A stretch of 64,000 bases of DNA from Oscillospiraceae bacterium (GTDB lineage: Bacteria > Bacillota > Clostridia > Oscillospirales > Oscillospiraceae): assembly GCA_022800215.1 (NCBI GenBank), contig JAAWPV010000002.1:55191-119190 (forward strand), in the 5' to 3' direction. Positions within the stretch are counted from its first letter, which is position 1. Each line of letters starts with the position of its first letter. This document shows, one piece after another, positions 41,861 to 50,553 of the stretch. The notes beneath the pieces are model-generated. The model was not told the DNA's origin and searched no databases. It was given only the letters and a program-made list of their open reading frames with translations. A program made the position numbers and the translations under genes.

Positions 41861-41895
41861 GGTATATATAGGGGGAATACAACTAAGGGTACAAC

Positions 41896-42792
41896 TTACT
41901 TCCGCTCTGCCAAAAATTCCTCCACCTCGGCCCTTGTGGGGATGGAGGGCACCGCCCCCTGGCGGGAGACGGCAATGGCCGAAGCGGCGCTGGCCTCCTT
42001 AAGGCACTGGGGGATGTCCTTCTGAAGGCACAGCCCCGCCAGGAAGTAGCCGCAAAAGGTGTCACCGGCGGCGGTGGTGTCCACCGCCGTCACCTTGAAA
42101 ATGGGGTGGGCGAAGGTTTCGCCGCCCTTCCGGCACACCACCCCGCTGCCCCCTAAGGTGAGGACCACCCAGGCGTTGGGGAACCTCTCCCCAATTGCGT
42201 TCAAAATGGTCTCAGGCTGAGTATCCAGGGGAAGTTCCGCCAGCAAGGCCCCCTCGATCTCGTTGACGATGAACAGGTCCACCAGCTCATAGGGCAAAGG
42301 CTCGGCGGGGAAGGGGGAGGGATTGAAGACGACGGTGAGGCCCTTCTCATGGGCGCGGCGAATAATCTCTGCCGTGCCGCTGGTCTCATTCTGGAGAAGG
42401 ACCAGATCACCCACATCACCCAGGGCCAGCATTTTGTCAATATATGCTTCGTCCAGGCACTGGTTGGCGCCGCCATAGACAATGATGGCGTTCTGACCGG
42501 CGGAGTTGATCTGAATGACGGCATGGCCTGTCTCGGTTTCCGGTCGGAGCAGATGCCCGGCGTCTGCCCCGGACTGGGTAAGCGCATCCACCAGAAAACC
42601 TCCCTCAGGGCCAACGGCCCCGGCGTGGATGACCTGGGCCCCGGCCCGGGCGGCGGCAACCGACTGGTTTAGACCCTTGCCGCCGGCGTAAATGTGGAGG
42701 CCGCCGGCTGAGATGGTCTCCCCGGGTGCCACCATCTGGGCCACATCATAGACACGGTCAATGTTCATGGAGCCGAAATTGATGATCTTCAT
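41896..42792 (-). CDS. PfkB/ribokinase-family carbohydrate kinase
   Basis: The 298-residue product has the ribokinase signatures 'INFGSMNIDRVY', 'IYAGGKGLNQSVAAARAG' and DTTAAGDTFCGYFLAGL with the catalytic Asp. Overall it is closest to ribokinase (ribose to ribose-5-phosphate), yet no ribose transporter is nearby. It lies 17 bp downstream of the hybrid kinase gene on the same strand, an unusual partner. Sugar specificity is open. Confidence 0.9.
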   Translation of the reverse strand: MKIINFGSMNIDRVYDVAQMVAPGETISAGGLHIYAGGKGLNQSVAAARAGAQVIHAGAVGPEGGFLVDALTQSGADAGHLLRPETETGHAVIQINSAGQNAIIVYGGANQCLDEAYIDKMLALGDVGDLVLLQNETSGTAEIIRRAHEKGLTVVFNPSPFPAEPLPYELVDLFIVNEIEGALLAELPLDTQPETILNAIGERFPNAWVVLTLGGSGVVCRKGGETFAHPIFKVTAVDTTAAGDTFCGYFLAGLCLQKDIPQCLKEASAASAIAVSRQGAVPSIPTRAEVEEFLAERK

Positions 42793-42809
42793 GGGGAGAC
42801 CTCCTTCGG

Positions 42810-45371
42810 TTATTTGCTGTGGATGAATTTATCCAGCAGCCGGGCCACCTCCCGGACGTCAATGGGCTTGGATATATGGGCGTTCATGCCGCAGTCCAGG
42901 CACTTTTTCACATCCTCGGCGAAGGCGTCGGCAGTCATGGCGATGATGGGGATGTCCCTGTCCGGCCGGTCCAGGGCCCGGATCTCCTGGGTGGCTTCGT
43001 AGCCCGTCATCACCGGCATACGGATATCCATAAGGATGGCGTCGTAATAACCGGGCTGGGCAGCCTTGAACTTGTCTAGACAGATCTGGCCGTTCTCCGC
43101 CCAGTCCAGCTCCAGCTCCAGTTCGGCGGTAAGCAGCTCGTTGGCGATCTCCCAGTTCAGGTCGTTGTCCTCGGCCAACAGGATACGCTTGCCGGCCAGT
43201 GATTCGAAGCTGTCAGCGGCAACCTCGGCCGGCGTGCCGGTCTCCTCGCCCACAAAAGGCTTCAGGCCGTGATAGAGGGTGGATTTGAAAAGAGGCTTGG
43301 AGATGAAGCCGGTGATGCCGGCCTGGCGGGCTTCCTGCTCGATCTCACTCCAATCGTAGGCGGAAATGAGGAGGATGGGCACGTCCGCCCCCAACCGGGC
43401 GTGGATGCGGCGGGCGGTCTCAATGCCGTCAATGCCGGGCAGCTTCCAGTCCAGCAGGATGATGTGGTAGGGATCCCGGGCCTTGGCCCGGGTTTCGGCC
43501 ATTTCCACGGCGCTTTCGCCGTCCAGGGTCCAGTCGGCTTTGACGCCGATAGACTGAAGAGAAGTGGCAGCACTCTCGCAGAGCTGCTGGTCGTCGTCCA
43601 CCACCAGCATGTTCCAGTCAGGCAGGATCATGTCGGCTTCGGGAACATCCGCCTTCTCCAGGTCCAGGGTCACGTGGAACTCGCTCCCCTTGCCCAGCTC
43701 GCTGTTGACCTCGATGGTGCCGCCCATGGCGTCCACGATGTACTTGGTGATGGTCATGCCAAGGCCGGTGCCCTCAGTCTTGTGGACCCGGGTGGAGTCC
43801 TCCCGGGTGAAAGAGTCAAAGATCCGCTGCTGGAACTCCTTTGTCATGCCGATACCTGAGTCCTTCACCAGAATGTGGGCCCGGACATAGTTTTCTCCCT
43901 TGGGGGAATCCTCCTCATAGAGGGAGACAGTGATACTGCCGCCGTCTGGGGTGAACTTGATGGCGTTGGAGAGGAAGTTCAGCAGTACCTGGTTGAGCCG
44001 TACGCTGTCGCAGTATACGCTTTCGGTGGAAATATCGTGAATGAAGACATTGAACTGCTGGTTTTTGGTGTGGATCTGGGGTTGGACGATGCTGACGATG
44101 CTGTCCAGCACCTCCCGGAGGGAGATGAGCTCCATGCTGAGGGTCATCTTGCCGCTTTCGATCTTGCTCATATCCAGCACGTCGTTGATGAGACCCAGCA
44201 GGTGCTTGGAAGACAGTGTGATCTTTTTCAGGCAGTTCTGCACCTGCTGTTTGTCGTCTATGTTGGCTGTAGCGATGGCCGTCATGCCCACGATGGCGTT
44301 CATGGGGGTGCGGATGTCATGGCTCATGTTGGAGAGGAACTCGCTCTTGGCTTTGGTGGCGGCCTCCGCGTCCTCACGGGCCTTATCCAGCTCTTTCATC
44401 TGCTGCCTGGTAAGGTGGAAATAGACGGCAAAGAGCAGCAGCAGCGTTCCCAGAATGGCTCCGGCGCCCAGCAAGGCGCTGACCGACCATTGCCAGCTCA
44501 GGTTGCTGACGATGGCGTTCATGGTGTTGTAGGGCATAAAGGTGAGCAGATACCATTCAGAGTAATTCAGCCGGGTACAGTATAGGTGCCGCCGCTCGCC
44601 GCCCACCCGGAACTCGCTGGAATAGTCCTCGTTCCGGTCCATGGCCTCCTGGAGTTCGGCGAGATATTCCACTGGCGTTTTTCCGTCCACATCATCGTAG
44701 AGGGCCAGCGCCCGGTCAAAGTAGCTGTCCCGGTACGCGTCTGAGGTCTGGACCACGAAGGAGCCGTCCCGGCGGATGATGAAGGAATAGACATGGTCGC
44801 TGTTTTCATCCAGGGAAAGGGTCTCGTTGATGTAAGAAACGGGAAGGGCGGCCACCAGGGCCATGCAGGGATGGCCCTCTCCCAGCGTGCGGACGGTGGG
44901 GACCCCCAGCAGGATCACGCTGTTGCCCTCGGCGTCACTGCCGATGGCGGCCTTTTTCTCCCCGTTCTGCAGAGAGGTAAAAAAGGGCTCCGGGTCGGTG
45001 ACGGAGAGAGGAGAGCCGTAGAGCATATCAAAGTTGCCGTCGGCGCTGTAAAAACCCAAATAGGAGAAACCCAGAGCCTTTGCAGAGGTGATCAGCCGTT
45101 GCTGGGCCGCGCCTTCATGAATATCCTCTGAGACAGCCGTTTTCACCAAGGCCTCCACCTCGTCCAGCTGAAGGGTGATGGTGGTGCTGAAGTGAAGGGA
45201 GATCTGCTGACTCATACTGGACATATAGAACCCGCCCACCTCGTTGATGGTCTGGGTGCTCTGGTTGCTCATGTGGAACGCAAGGAAGGAAAAAATGCAG
45301 GTGCAGACAAGGATGACCAGAGCCAGGCTTCCGCCCAGGAAGCGGGTAGTCTTGTTTTGAAAAACTTTCAT
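42810..45371 (-). CDS. Membrane hybrid sensor histidine kinase with two receiver domains
   Basis: The 853-residue product contains TM1 (about 13-33), an extracytoplasmic sensor region of about 265 residues, TM2 (about 303-325), a HisKA domain with the phospho-acceptor in NMSHDIRTPMNAIVG (H about 351), a HATPase domain ('LNFLSNAIKFTPDGGSITV', 'DSGIGMTKEFQQRIFDSF', GTGLGMTITK), REC1 from about 586 ('LLDWKLPGIDGIETA') and REC2 from about 728 ('ILMDIRMPVMTGYEAT'). It has no built-in Hpt; that domain is the next gene upstream. The sensor resembles a Cache fold in length, with no certain ligand. Confidence 0.95.
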   Translation of the reverse strand: MKVFQNKTTRFLGGSLALVILVCTCIFSFLAFHMSNQSTQTINEVGGFYMSSMSQQISLHFSTTITLQLDEVEALVKTAVSEDIHEGAAQQRLITSAKALGFSYLGFYSADGNFDMLYGSPLSVTDPEPFFTSLQNGEKKAAIGSDAEGNSVILLGVPTVRTLGEGHPCMALVAALPVSYINETLSLDENSDHVYSFIIRRDGSFVVQTSDAYRDSYFDRALALYDDVDGKTPVEYLAELQEAMDRNEDYSSEFRVGGERRHLYCTRLNYSEWYLLTFMPYNTMNAIVSNLSWQWSVSALLGAGAILGTLLLLFAVYFHLTRQQMKELDKAREDAEAATKAKSEFLSNMSHDIRTPMNAIVGMTAIATANIDDKQQVQNCLKKITLSSKHLLGLINDVLDMSKIESGKMTLSMELISLREVLDSIVSIVQPQIHTKNQQFNVFIHDISTESVYCDSVRLNQVLLNFLSNAIKFTPDGGSITVSLYEEDSPKGENYVRAHILVKDSGIGMTKEFQQRIFDSFTREDSTRVHKTEGTGLGMTITKYIVDAMGGTIEVNSELGKGSEFHVTLDLEKADVPEADMILPDWNMLVVDDDQQLCESAATSLQSIGVKADWTLDGESAVEMAETRAKARDPYHIILLDWKLPGIDGIETARRIHARLGADVPILLISAYDWSEIEQEARQAGITGFISKPLFKSTLYHGLKPFVGEETGTPAEVAADSFESLAGKRILLAEDNDLNWEIANELLTAELELELDWAENGQICLDKFKAAQPGYYDAILMDIRMPVMTGYEATQEIRALDRPDRDIPIIAMTADAFAEDVKKCLDCGMNAHISKPIDVREVARLLDKFIHSK

Positions 45372-45391
45372 GTTACCTCCAGCCTCTTTCT

Positions 45392-45754
45392 TTACGCTTC
45401 CAGACCGGCCTGATAGGCGCGGATGGCGTCTGCGGTCTGCCGGTAGTCAGCATCCACCTGCTCCTTAAGGGCGGGAGCCTCTGGATGAAAGCCGTCACGC
45501 AGCGCCTCACAGAGGGGGGCGCTGGACTGGTAGAGTCGGGTGAAGCTCAGATTCTGACACACACCCTTCAGGGTATGTGCGGCCCGAAAGGCCTCGCCGT
45601 AATCCTCGCCTTCCATGGAGCGGCAAAGCAGGTCATAGCTTCCGTCCTCCAGAAACTTGAGGACAAATTTTTGGACCAGCCGCTCGCTGCGGAGCCGGCC
45701 GGTGACGCTCTCGTAATCGCCGCCCAGGGCGGCATAGCATTCTTGCAAGGTCAT
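45392..45754 (-). CDS. Stand-alone histidine phosphotransfer (Hpt) protein
   Basis: The 120-residue helical protein contains AFRAAHTLKGVCQNLSF, the Hpt phospho-histidine motif. It should move phosphate between the receiver domains of the hybrid kinase (20 bp downstream) and the REC domain of the c-di-GMP protein, whose gene it overlaps by 4 bp. The gene order RR-Hpt-HK on one transcript supports one phosphorelay. Confidence 0.92.
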   Translation of the reverse strand: MTLQECYAALGGDYESVTGRLRSERLVQKFVLKFLEDGSYDLLCRSMEGEDYGEAFRAAHTLKGVCQNLSFTRLYQSSAPLCEALRDGFHPEAPALKEQVDADYRQTADAIRAYQAGLEA

Positions 45755-47868
45755 TTGTCCTCGTCTCCTTTTTCTGCTTTTTGAAGTCCGCTGTCGATGG
45801 GGGAGATGGCGGACTGCGTTTCTTCATCAGCCATGGACTCATTGTAAAACACATATTTGGCGCCCTTGCCCCGCTGGCCCCGTTTGATGGTGTACAGGGC
45901 CTGGTCGGCCGCATTGAAAAGGTCACTGTACCGGATCCCGACGTCCTCCGTCTTTGCAACGCCCATGCTGAGTGAGATGGTAAAGTCGCCGAAGGGGCCG
46001 CACAGAGAGTTGTAGATCCGGCGGATAATGGGCTCCAGAGGATTTTTGTACTCCATAAAAATGAGGAACTCATCTCCGCCTACGCGCGCCACAATGTCAC
46101 CGCCGCGGATGCTCTTGCGAAGCTTGTCGGCCAGGTATTTCAAGAGCTCATCGCCGAAGAGGTGGCCGTAAGTATCATTGGCATGTTTGAAAAGGTCCAG
46201 ATCGAAGATGACCAGGGCATATCTGCCGTGCGGCCGCTCGTTGAGACGCACTTCGATCTGCTTTTTTGCGCTGGTGTGGTTCAAAAGGCCGGTGAGGGAA
46301 TCGCTGGAGGCTTGCCGTTCCAAATCATCCAGCTTCATCCGGTCGTCATGGATGTCGGTGGCCTTGCCGATGGCTCCCATGTAGCGGGGGGGCTCGTCAG
46401 CCGACCAGGTGGCCCGGGCGACGATTCGGTGCCAGCGCTCCTCGCCGTTCACATTCAACAGGCAGTCGCAGGTGACCACCGGCTGCCCCGGGGAGGTGGA
46501 GCGGAGCATATCGGAAAGGCGCATAACAGCTTCCGGCTTGGACATGGACAGAACGCCGGGATCGTGAAGGGGGTCCTTGATGACCTCGGGAAATCCCAGC
46601 TTCTTTGCGCCGAAAGCAGAAAACGTTACCTGAAGCGGGCTCATGGTGAACTCAAACTGAATTTCGTCCGAGAGGGCGGCAAAAAAGTCGTGCTTGACCC
46701 GCTCATGCTCCCAAAGCTGCAAGGTGCGCTTTGACACCGACAGATTCTCGTGCTGAAGGATCTCCGCGGTGATCGACAGTGCATTTTGACGGCTGTCTTC
46801 CGTGGCCATGTCTTGGCTCACTTCCTTCTGTATGACCTCGCTGAGTTCAGAGAGACATTCCAGCAGGAGGGGGTTAAAAGCGCCGCACTGTCCGTCCAAA
46901 ATCATTTGAATGGCCTCCTCGTGGGGAATGGCCTTCTTGTAGACCCGGTCACTGGTGAGAGCGTCGTAAACGTCAGCCAGGGCCACGGTTTGGGCGGAAA
47001 TGGGGATCTCATCCCCTTTAAGACCGTCTGGGTAGCCCCGGCCGTCATACCGTTCGTGGTGCCAGTGGCAGATCTGATGAGAGATCTGGACCAGCGGTTT
47101 GTCCCGGTAATCGGGCAGCTTCTCCAGCATCTCGGCCCCCACAGTGGTGTGGGTTTTCATGATTTCGAACTCCTCCATGGTCAGCTTGCCCGGCTTGTTG
47201 AGAATCTCCTCAGGGATGGAGATCTTGCCGATATCGTGCATGGCGGAGGCGGTGGCGATGGTGGAGATATCGGTTTGAGAAAAGTGGTAGCCGCAGTTTT
47301 TGCGGTCCAACTGTTCCAGCAAAAGCACGGTCAGATTCCGGACATGGCGCACATGAAGTCCGCTTTCGGAATTCCGGAATTCCACGATATGGCTCAATAT
47401 CTCGATCATCATGTTGCTCTGCTGCTCCCGCTCAAACATTTGGGAGACAACCAGATTCATAAGCCGCTTTTGCTTGGCGTAGAGAAGGATGGTATTCACC
47501 ACCCGCTTATGTACGATAAGGGCGTCAAAGGGCCGGGTGATAAAGTCGGTGGCTCCCAGCTCGTAGGCCCGCTCCACCTGGGCCACGCCGCTTTCGGCGG
47601 AGATCATGATGACAGGGATGTCCTCGATCCAGTGGTTCTGGTTCATCGCGGTGAGGACGCCGAACCCGTCCATCTCGGGCATGACGATGTCCAGTAGGAT
47701 AAGGGACAGTTCGGTGCCCTGAGACCCGATGACGGAGACGGCTTCCACGCCGTTTTCCGCCTCCACGATATCGTACTCGTCCCCCAGCATATCCGCCAGG
47801 ATGGCCCGGTTCATCTCCGAATCGTCGGCGATCAGTATTTTAGATCTCTGGTTTTCCGGCTTTTCCAT
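45751..47868 (-). CDS. REC/HD-GYP/PAS/GGDEF dual-domain c-di-GMP response regulator
   Basis: The 705-residue product has a REC domain (8-125; 'LILLDIVMPEMDGFG'), an HD-GYP phosphodiesterase domain (about 150-345; AMHDIGKISIP and HHERYDGRGYPDGLKG), a PAS-like region (about 400-515) and a GGDEF cyclase (about 525-690; 'DLDLFKHANDTYGHLFGDELL', RVGGDEFLIF). An RGGD inhibitory site sits five residues before GGDEF, so the cyclase is probably active and product-inhibited. Both catalytic motifs are intact, so it could make or break c-di-GMP depending on phosphorylation. Confidence 0.95.
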   Translation of the reverse strand: MEKPENQRSKILIADDSEMNRAILADMLGDEYDIVEAENGVEAVSVIGSQGTELSLILLDIVMPEMDGFGVLTAMNQNHWIEDIPVIMISAESGVAQVERAYELGATDFITRPFDALIVHKRVVNTILLYAKQKRLMNLVVSQMFEREQQSNMMIEILSHIVEFRNSESGLHVRHVRNLTVLLLEQLDRKNCGYHFSQTDISTIATASAMHDIGKISIPEEILNKPGKLTMEEFEIMKTHTTVGAEMLEKLPDYRDKPLVQISHQICHWHHERYDGRGYPDGLKGDEIPISAQTVALADVYDALTSDRVYKKAIPHEEAIQMILDGQCGAFNPLLLECLSELSEVIQKEVSQDMATEDSRQNALSITAEILQHENLSVSKRTLQLWEHERVKHDFFAALSDEIQFEFTMSPLQVTFSAFGAKKLGFPEVIKDPLHDPGVLSMSKPEAVMRLSDMLRSTSPGQPVVTCDCLLNVNGEERWHRIVARATWSADEPPRYMGAIGKATDIHDDRMKLDDLERQASSDSLTGLLNHTSAKKQIEVRLNERPHGRYALVIFDLDLFKHANDTYGHLFGDELLKYLADKLRKSIRGGDIVARVGGDEFLIFMEYKNPLEPIIRRIYNSLCGPFGDFTISLSMGVAKTEDVGIRYSDLFNAADQALYTIKRGQRGKGAKYVFYNESMADEETQSAISPIDSGLQKAEKGDEDK

Positions 47869-47959
47869 AGCCTCACGTCCTTTTTGCTTCTGTTACAGTT
47901 GTGTGACATTTTGGGCTGGATACACCAAAACATGCAACACAGCTCCCCGAAACGACTAC

Positions 47960-49168
47960 TTATGGATTGGGCTCCAGGGGCTGCACAATGGCGTGGAGCT
48001 GAGCGGGGGAGTGGGGATACTGCCGGGTGAAGGATTTCAAAATACGGTCACAGACCATGCAGCTATTCTCGTAGTTGGCCTGAGGCAGCAGGAAGACAAA
48101 CTGAGATACGCTGCACCGGGCGGCTACGTCGCCCTTTCGGAGACCGGCGCAGATAAGTTCCTGAAGGTTTTCCACCACCCGGTCCAGGCTGCGGCGGGGA
48201 AGCTCCTTGCCGTCGGGGCCGGAGATGGAGAGCAGGGCCAGGTGGACGGCATCGCCGCTCCGGGCCACCGCCCGGGCGAAGCACTGGTAGATGGCCTTGA
48301 AAACATCATAATCACAAAGCAGTGCGCCGCTGCCGCTGTTTGTCTCCCGAAGCTGCTCCAGAATAACGCCGGAAGAAACAGTGTGGTCATTGACGGTGCG
48401 AATGGCCTCCCGATAGAGGGACAACATCTCATCGGAGGGCATGACCCCAAACTGTGTCAACAGAAGCTCGCTCATATCCTCATAGACCTTGACGGCAGAG
48501 TTTTGCTCCCCCAGCTGGATCTGGGCATTCATTAAATACCGATAGAGCTCCTCCATGTAAGGATCCTGCCCAAGGACCCCGCGGCAGAGGGAGATGATGT
48601 CCTGCCAGCGCCGCTGCTTTTCCAGTAGGGACAGGGTTTCCAGGGCCATCTGGATGTAAAGGTTGTGGTAGTGGGCGGCAATGGGGACCACCCAAGGCTC
48701 GGCGGACAGCTTGGAGAGGAATTCCCCTTGGTAAACATTCAGGGCTTCCAGCCAAAAATTCAGCCGTTCGGCAGGCGCCTTGGTCTGAATACCAGCCTGA
48801 TAGAGCGCGTCAAAGCGGTCAATATCCAGGTTCAGGGGGATATCGGTATTCCAGGCGTAAGTGCCTTCCCGCCGGAGTATCAAAGTCCGCCCGGCCCTTT
48901 CGTCCAACTGGCTGAGAGCCGTCCGGGCCCGGTGAAACATGGTTTTCAGTGCGTTGGCGGGGTTGGAGCTGCGACCGTCTTCTCCCCAAAGGAGGGAGAT
49001 CAATTCTTCTGGTGGAATGGGGCGGCTGCGGTAGTAGATCATATAGGCAAGCAAAAGCCAGACCTTCCGGGTCCGGTTGTCGCTGTCGTTGATCTCAGCG
49101 GAACCCAGCTGAATGGAGAATTCCCCCAGAAAATTGATGTTGATAGGTGTGGCTGTCTTTTCTGTCAC
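47960..49168 (-). CDS. BTAD-domain transcriptional regulator with degenerate GGDEF C-terminus
   Basis: The 402-residue product begins with an OmpR-like winged helix (about 10-110; 'INFLGEFSIQLGSAEINDSDNRTRKVWLLLAYM'), continues with a bacterial transcriptional activation (TPR-like) domain (about 115-260; 'LLEKQRRWQDIISLCRGVLGQDPYMEELYRYLM') and ends with a region shaped like GGDEF ('LRKGDVAARCSVSQFVFLLP') where CSVSQF stands in place of the GGDEF motif. It therefore cannot be a cyclase and may only bind a nucleotide or partner. First gene of the signalling block. Confidence 0.85.
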   Translation of the reverse strand: MTEKTATPININFLGEFSIQLGSAEINDSDNRTRKVWLLLAYMIYYRSRPIPPEELISLLWGEDGRSSNPANALKTMFHRARTALSQLDERAGRTLILRREGTYAWNTDIPLNLDIDRFDALYQAGIQTKAPAERLNFWLEALNVYQGEFLSKLSAEPWVVPIAAHYHNLYIQMALETLSLLEKQRRWQDIISLCRGVLGQDPYMEELYRYLMNAQIQLGEQNSAVKVYEDMSELLLTQFGVMPSDEMLSLYREAIRTVNDHTVSSGVILEQLRETNSGSGALLCDYDVFKAIYQCFARAVARSGDAVHLALLSISGPDGKELPRRSLDRVVENLQELICAGLRKGDVAARCSVSQFVFLLPQANYENSCMVCDRILKSFTRQYPHSPAQLHAIVQPLEPNP

Positions 49169-49219
49169 GAAGATTTCCCCCTTACAAAACCAAAATCCGT
49201 ATTTTTATATTCATCATAA

Positions 49220-49248
49220 AATATATCACAAATCATTTTCATTTGCAA
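49220..49248 (-). promoter_or_regulatory. Promoter of the BTAD regulator and signalling block
   Basis: On the minus strand TTGCAA, 17 bp and TATATT, about 50 bp upstream of the BTAD gene, within an AT-rich 267-bp divergent intergenic region (49169-49436). A plus-strand TATACT at 49343-49348 with a weak TTCCAT -35 may drive the transglutaminase gene. I see no c-di-GMP riboswitch there. Confidence 0.55.
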
Positions 49249-49436
49249 ATTGAAACTACGGGGAAAAGTCGTATGTTACAAAACAAAATAAAAAAAGAAA
49301 ATTTTTTTCAAAAAAGTACTTCCATTTCCCGGAGCAATGTGTTATACTGATGGCGAAACCGGAAGAGAAGACTGGTATGAAATACGTCAAAACTTATATT
49401 ATTCACTCCGACAAGATGATGATAGAGGTGTGAAAT

Positions 49437-50420
49437 ATGAAAAAAATCAAACAAATTTTACCGTTTGCGCTTGCGCTGGCCTTGCTGGCCGGATGCGCTG
49501 CGGGAGCAGCGGTTCCGGAGGACCCTATTTTTGCGGAGCAAGTAGAACTGGAGGAGGTAGAGCTGGAGGCGGAGGCCGTGGCTTTGGCTGATGTACCGGC
49601 TCTCCACGACCTGCTGGTGCCTGTAGCTTCGGGGACGCAGGTGAAGAAGAGCGCAAAGGCCCAGATCGACTATTCCAATATCACTGACGGCTATGTGATG
49701 GCCCAGTACACCACCGCTACCGAGAACCGGGTGAAGGTAAAGATCGTGAGTCCTTCTGACAACAACGACTATTACCAGTACAATCTGACCCCGGGAGTAT
49801 GGACCGCATTCCCTTTGTCTGACGGCAATGGGGAGTATAAGGTGTCTGTTCTGGAGCTGAACCCCGCCACCGGAAAGTATGCAGTTCTGGTTTCTGTAAC
49901 GGTTAATGTGACGCTGAAAGACGAGTTTGCGCCCTTTGTCCGGCCAAACCAATATGTGGATTATGCCGGCCAGACCAATACCATCGCAAAGGCGGAGGAG
50001 CTCATCGGAAACGAAACGGATACGCTGAAGAAAGTGGAGAAGGTCTATAAGTATGTGGTGGAAAATCTGACCTATGACAAGGAGAAGGCTGCTACTGTCC
50101 AATCTGGCTATCTCCCTGTGCTGGACACTGTACTGGCGGAGAAAAAAGGGATCTGCTTCGATTATGCCGCACTCATGGTGGGGATGCTTCGCTCTCAGGG
50201 GGTCCCTTGCAAATTGGTGGTAGGTTACGCCGGAACCGCCTACCACGCCTGGGTCAATGTCTGGAGCGAGGAGACCGGGTGGGTCACCGCCGCCATCTAC
50301 TTTGACGGCACTACCTGGCAGCGGATGGACCCCACCTTTGCTTCCTCCTCCAACAGCAGCGACGCCATCATGAAGTATATCGGCGACGGCTCCAACTACT
50401 CTGTGAAGTACCTTTATTAA
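49437..50420 (+). CDS. Transglutaminase-like domain lipoprotein
   Basis: The 327-residue product has a lipoprotein signal (LALLAGCAAG, Cys about 20), a long acidic linker and a beta domain, then a transglutaminase-like core (about 185-300). The triad is visible: Cys in KKGICFDYAALMVGMLRSQG, His in AYHAWVNVW and Asp in QRMDPTFAS. Such exported domains usually act as cysteine proteases or cross-linkers of surface proteins. It lies between the signalling block and the filament operon. Confidence 0.88.
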   Translation: MKKIKQILPFALALALLAGCAAGAAVPEDPIFAEQVELEEVELEAEAVALADVPALHDLLVPVASGTQVKKSAKAQIDYSNITDGYVMAQYTTATENRVKVKIVSPSDNNDYYQYNLTPGVWTAFPLSDGNGEYKVSVLELNPATGKYAVLVSVTVNVTLKDEFAPFVRPNQYVDYAGQTNTIAKAEELIGNETDTLKKVEKVYKYVVENLTYDKEKAATVQSGYLPVLDTVLAEKKGICFDYAALMVGMLRSQGVPCKLVVGYAGTAYHAWVNVWSEETGWVTAAIYFDGTTWQRMDPTFASSSNSSDAIMKYIGDGSNYSVKYLY

Positions 50421-50472
50421 AAGCCTATGTGGCGGAATTCTTTTCTCCGGCCACAAGATATGGAAAAAACTC

Positions 50473-50533
50473 TTTACGAATGACCCCAAATGGGTTAAAA
50501 TGGACTTGCGGTTTTTGCCGCAAGTCCATTTTT
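50473..50533 (+). promoter_or_regulatory. Terminator overlapped by the promoter of the filament operon
   Basis: AAAATGGACTTGCGG and CCGCAAGTCCATTTTT (50497-50533) form a strong terminator for the transglutaminase gene. TTTACG (50473-50478), 17 bp and TAAAAT (50496-50501) form a promoter whose -10 box is part of the first stem arm. Upstream transcripts should end where the filament operon transcript starts. Confidence 0.6.
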
Positions 50534-50553
50534 AAGTTGATGTGGGGGATCAT

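Noticed and set aside
39834-41882. 682-aa minus-strand ORF
   Set aside because: Antisense to the secreted reductase gene; composition of a reverse-frame shadow.
49169-49436. c-di-GMP riboswitch before the transglutaminase or BTAD gene
   Set aside because: No GEMM-I or GEMM-II consensus segments are seen; the region is simple AT-rich promoter DNA.
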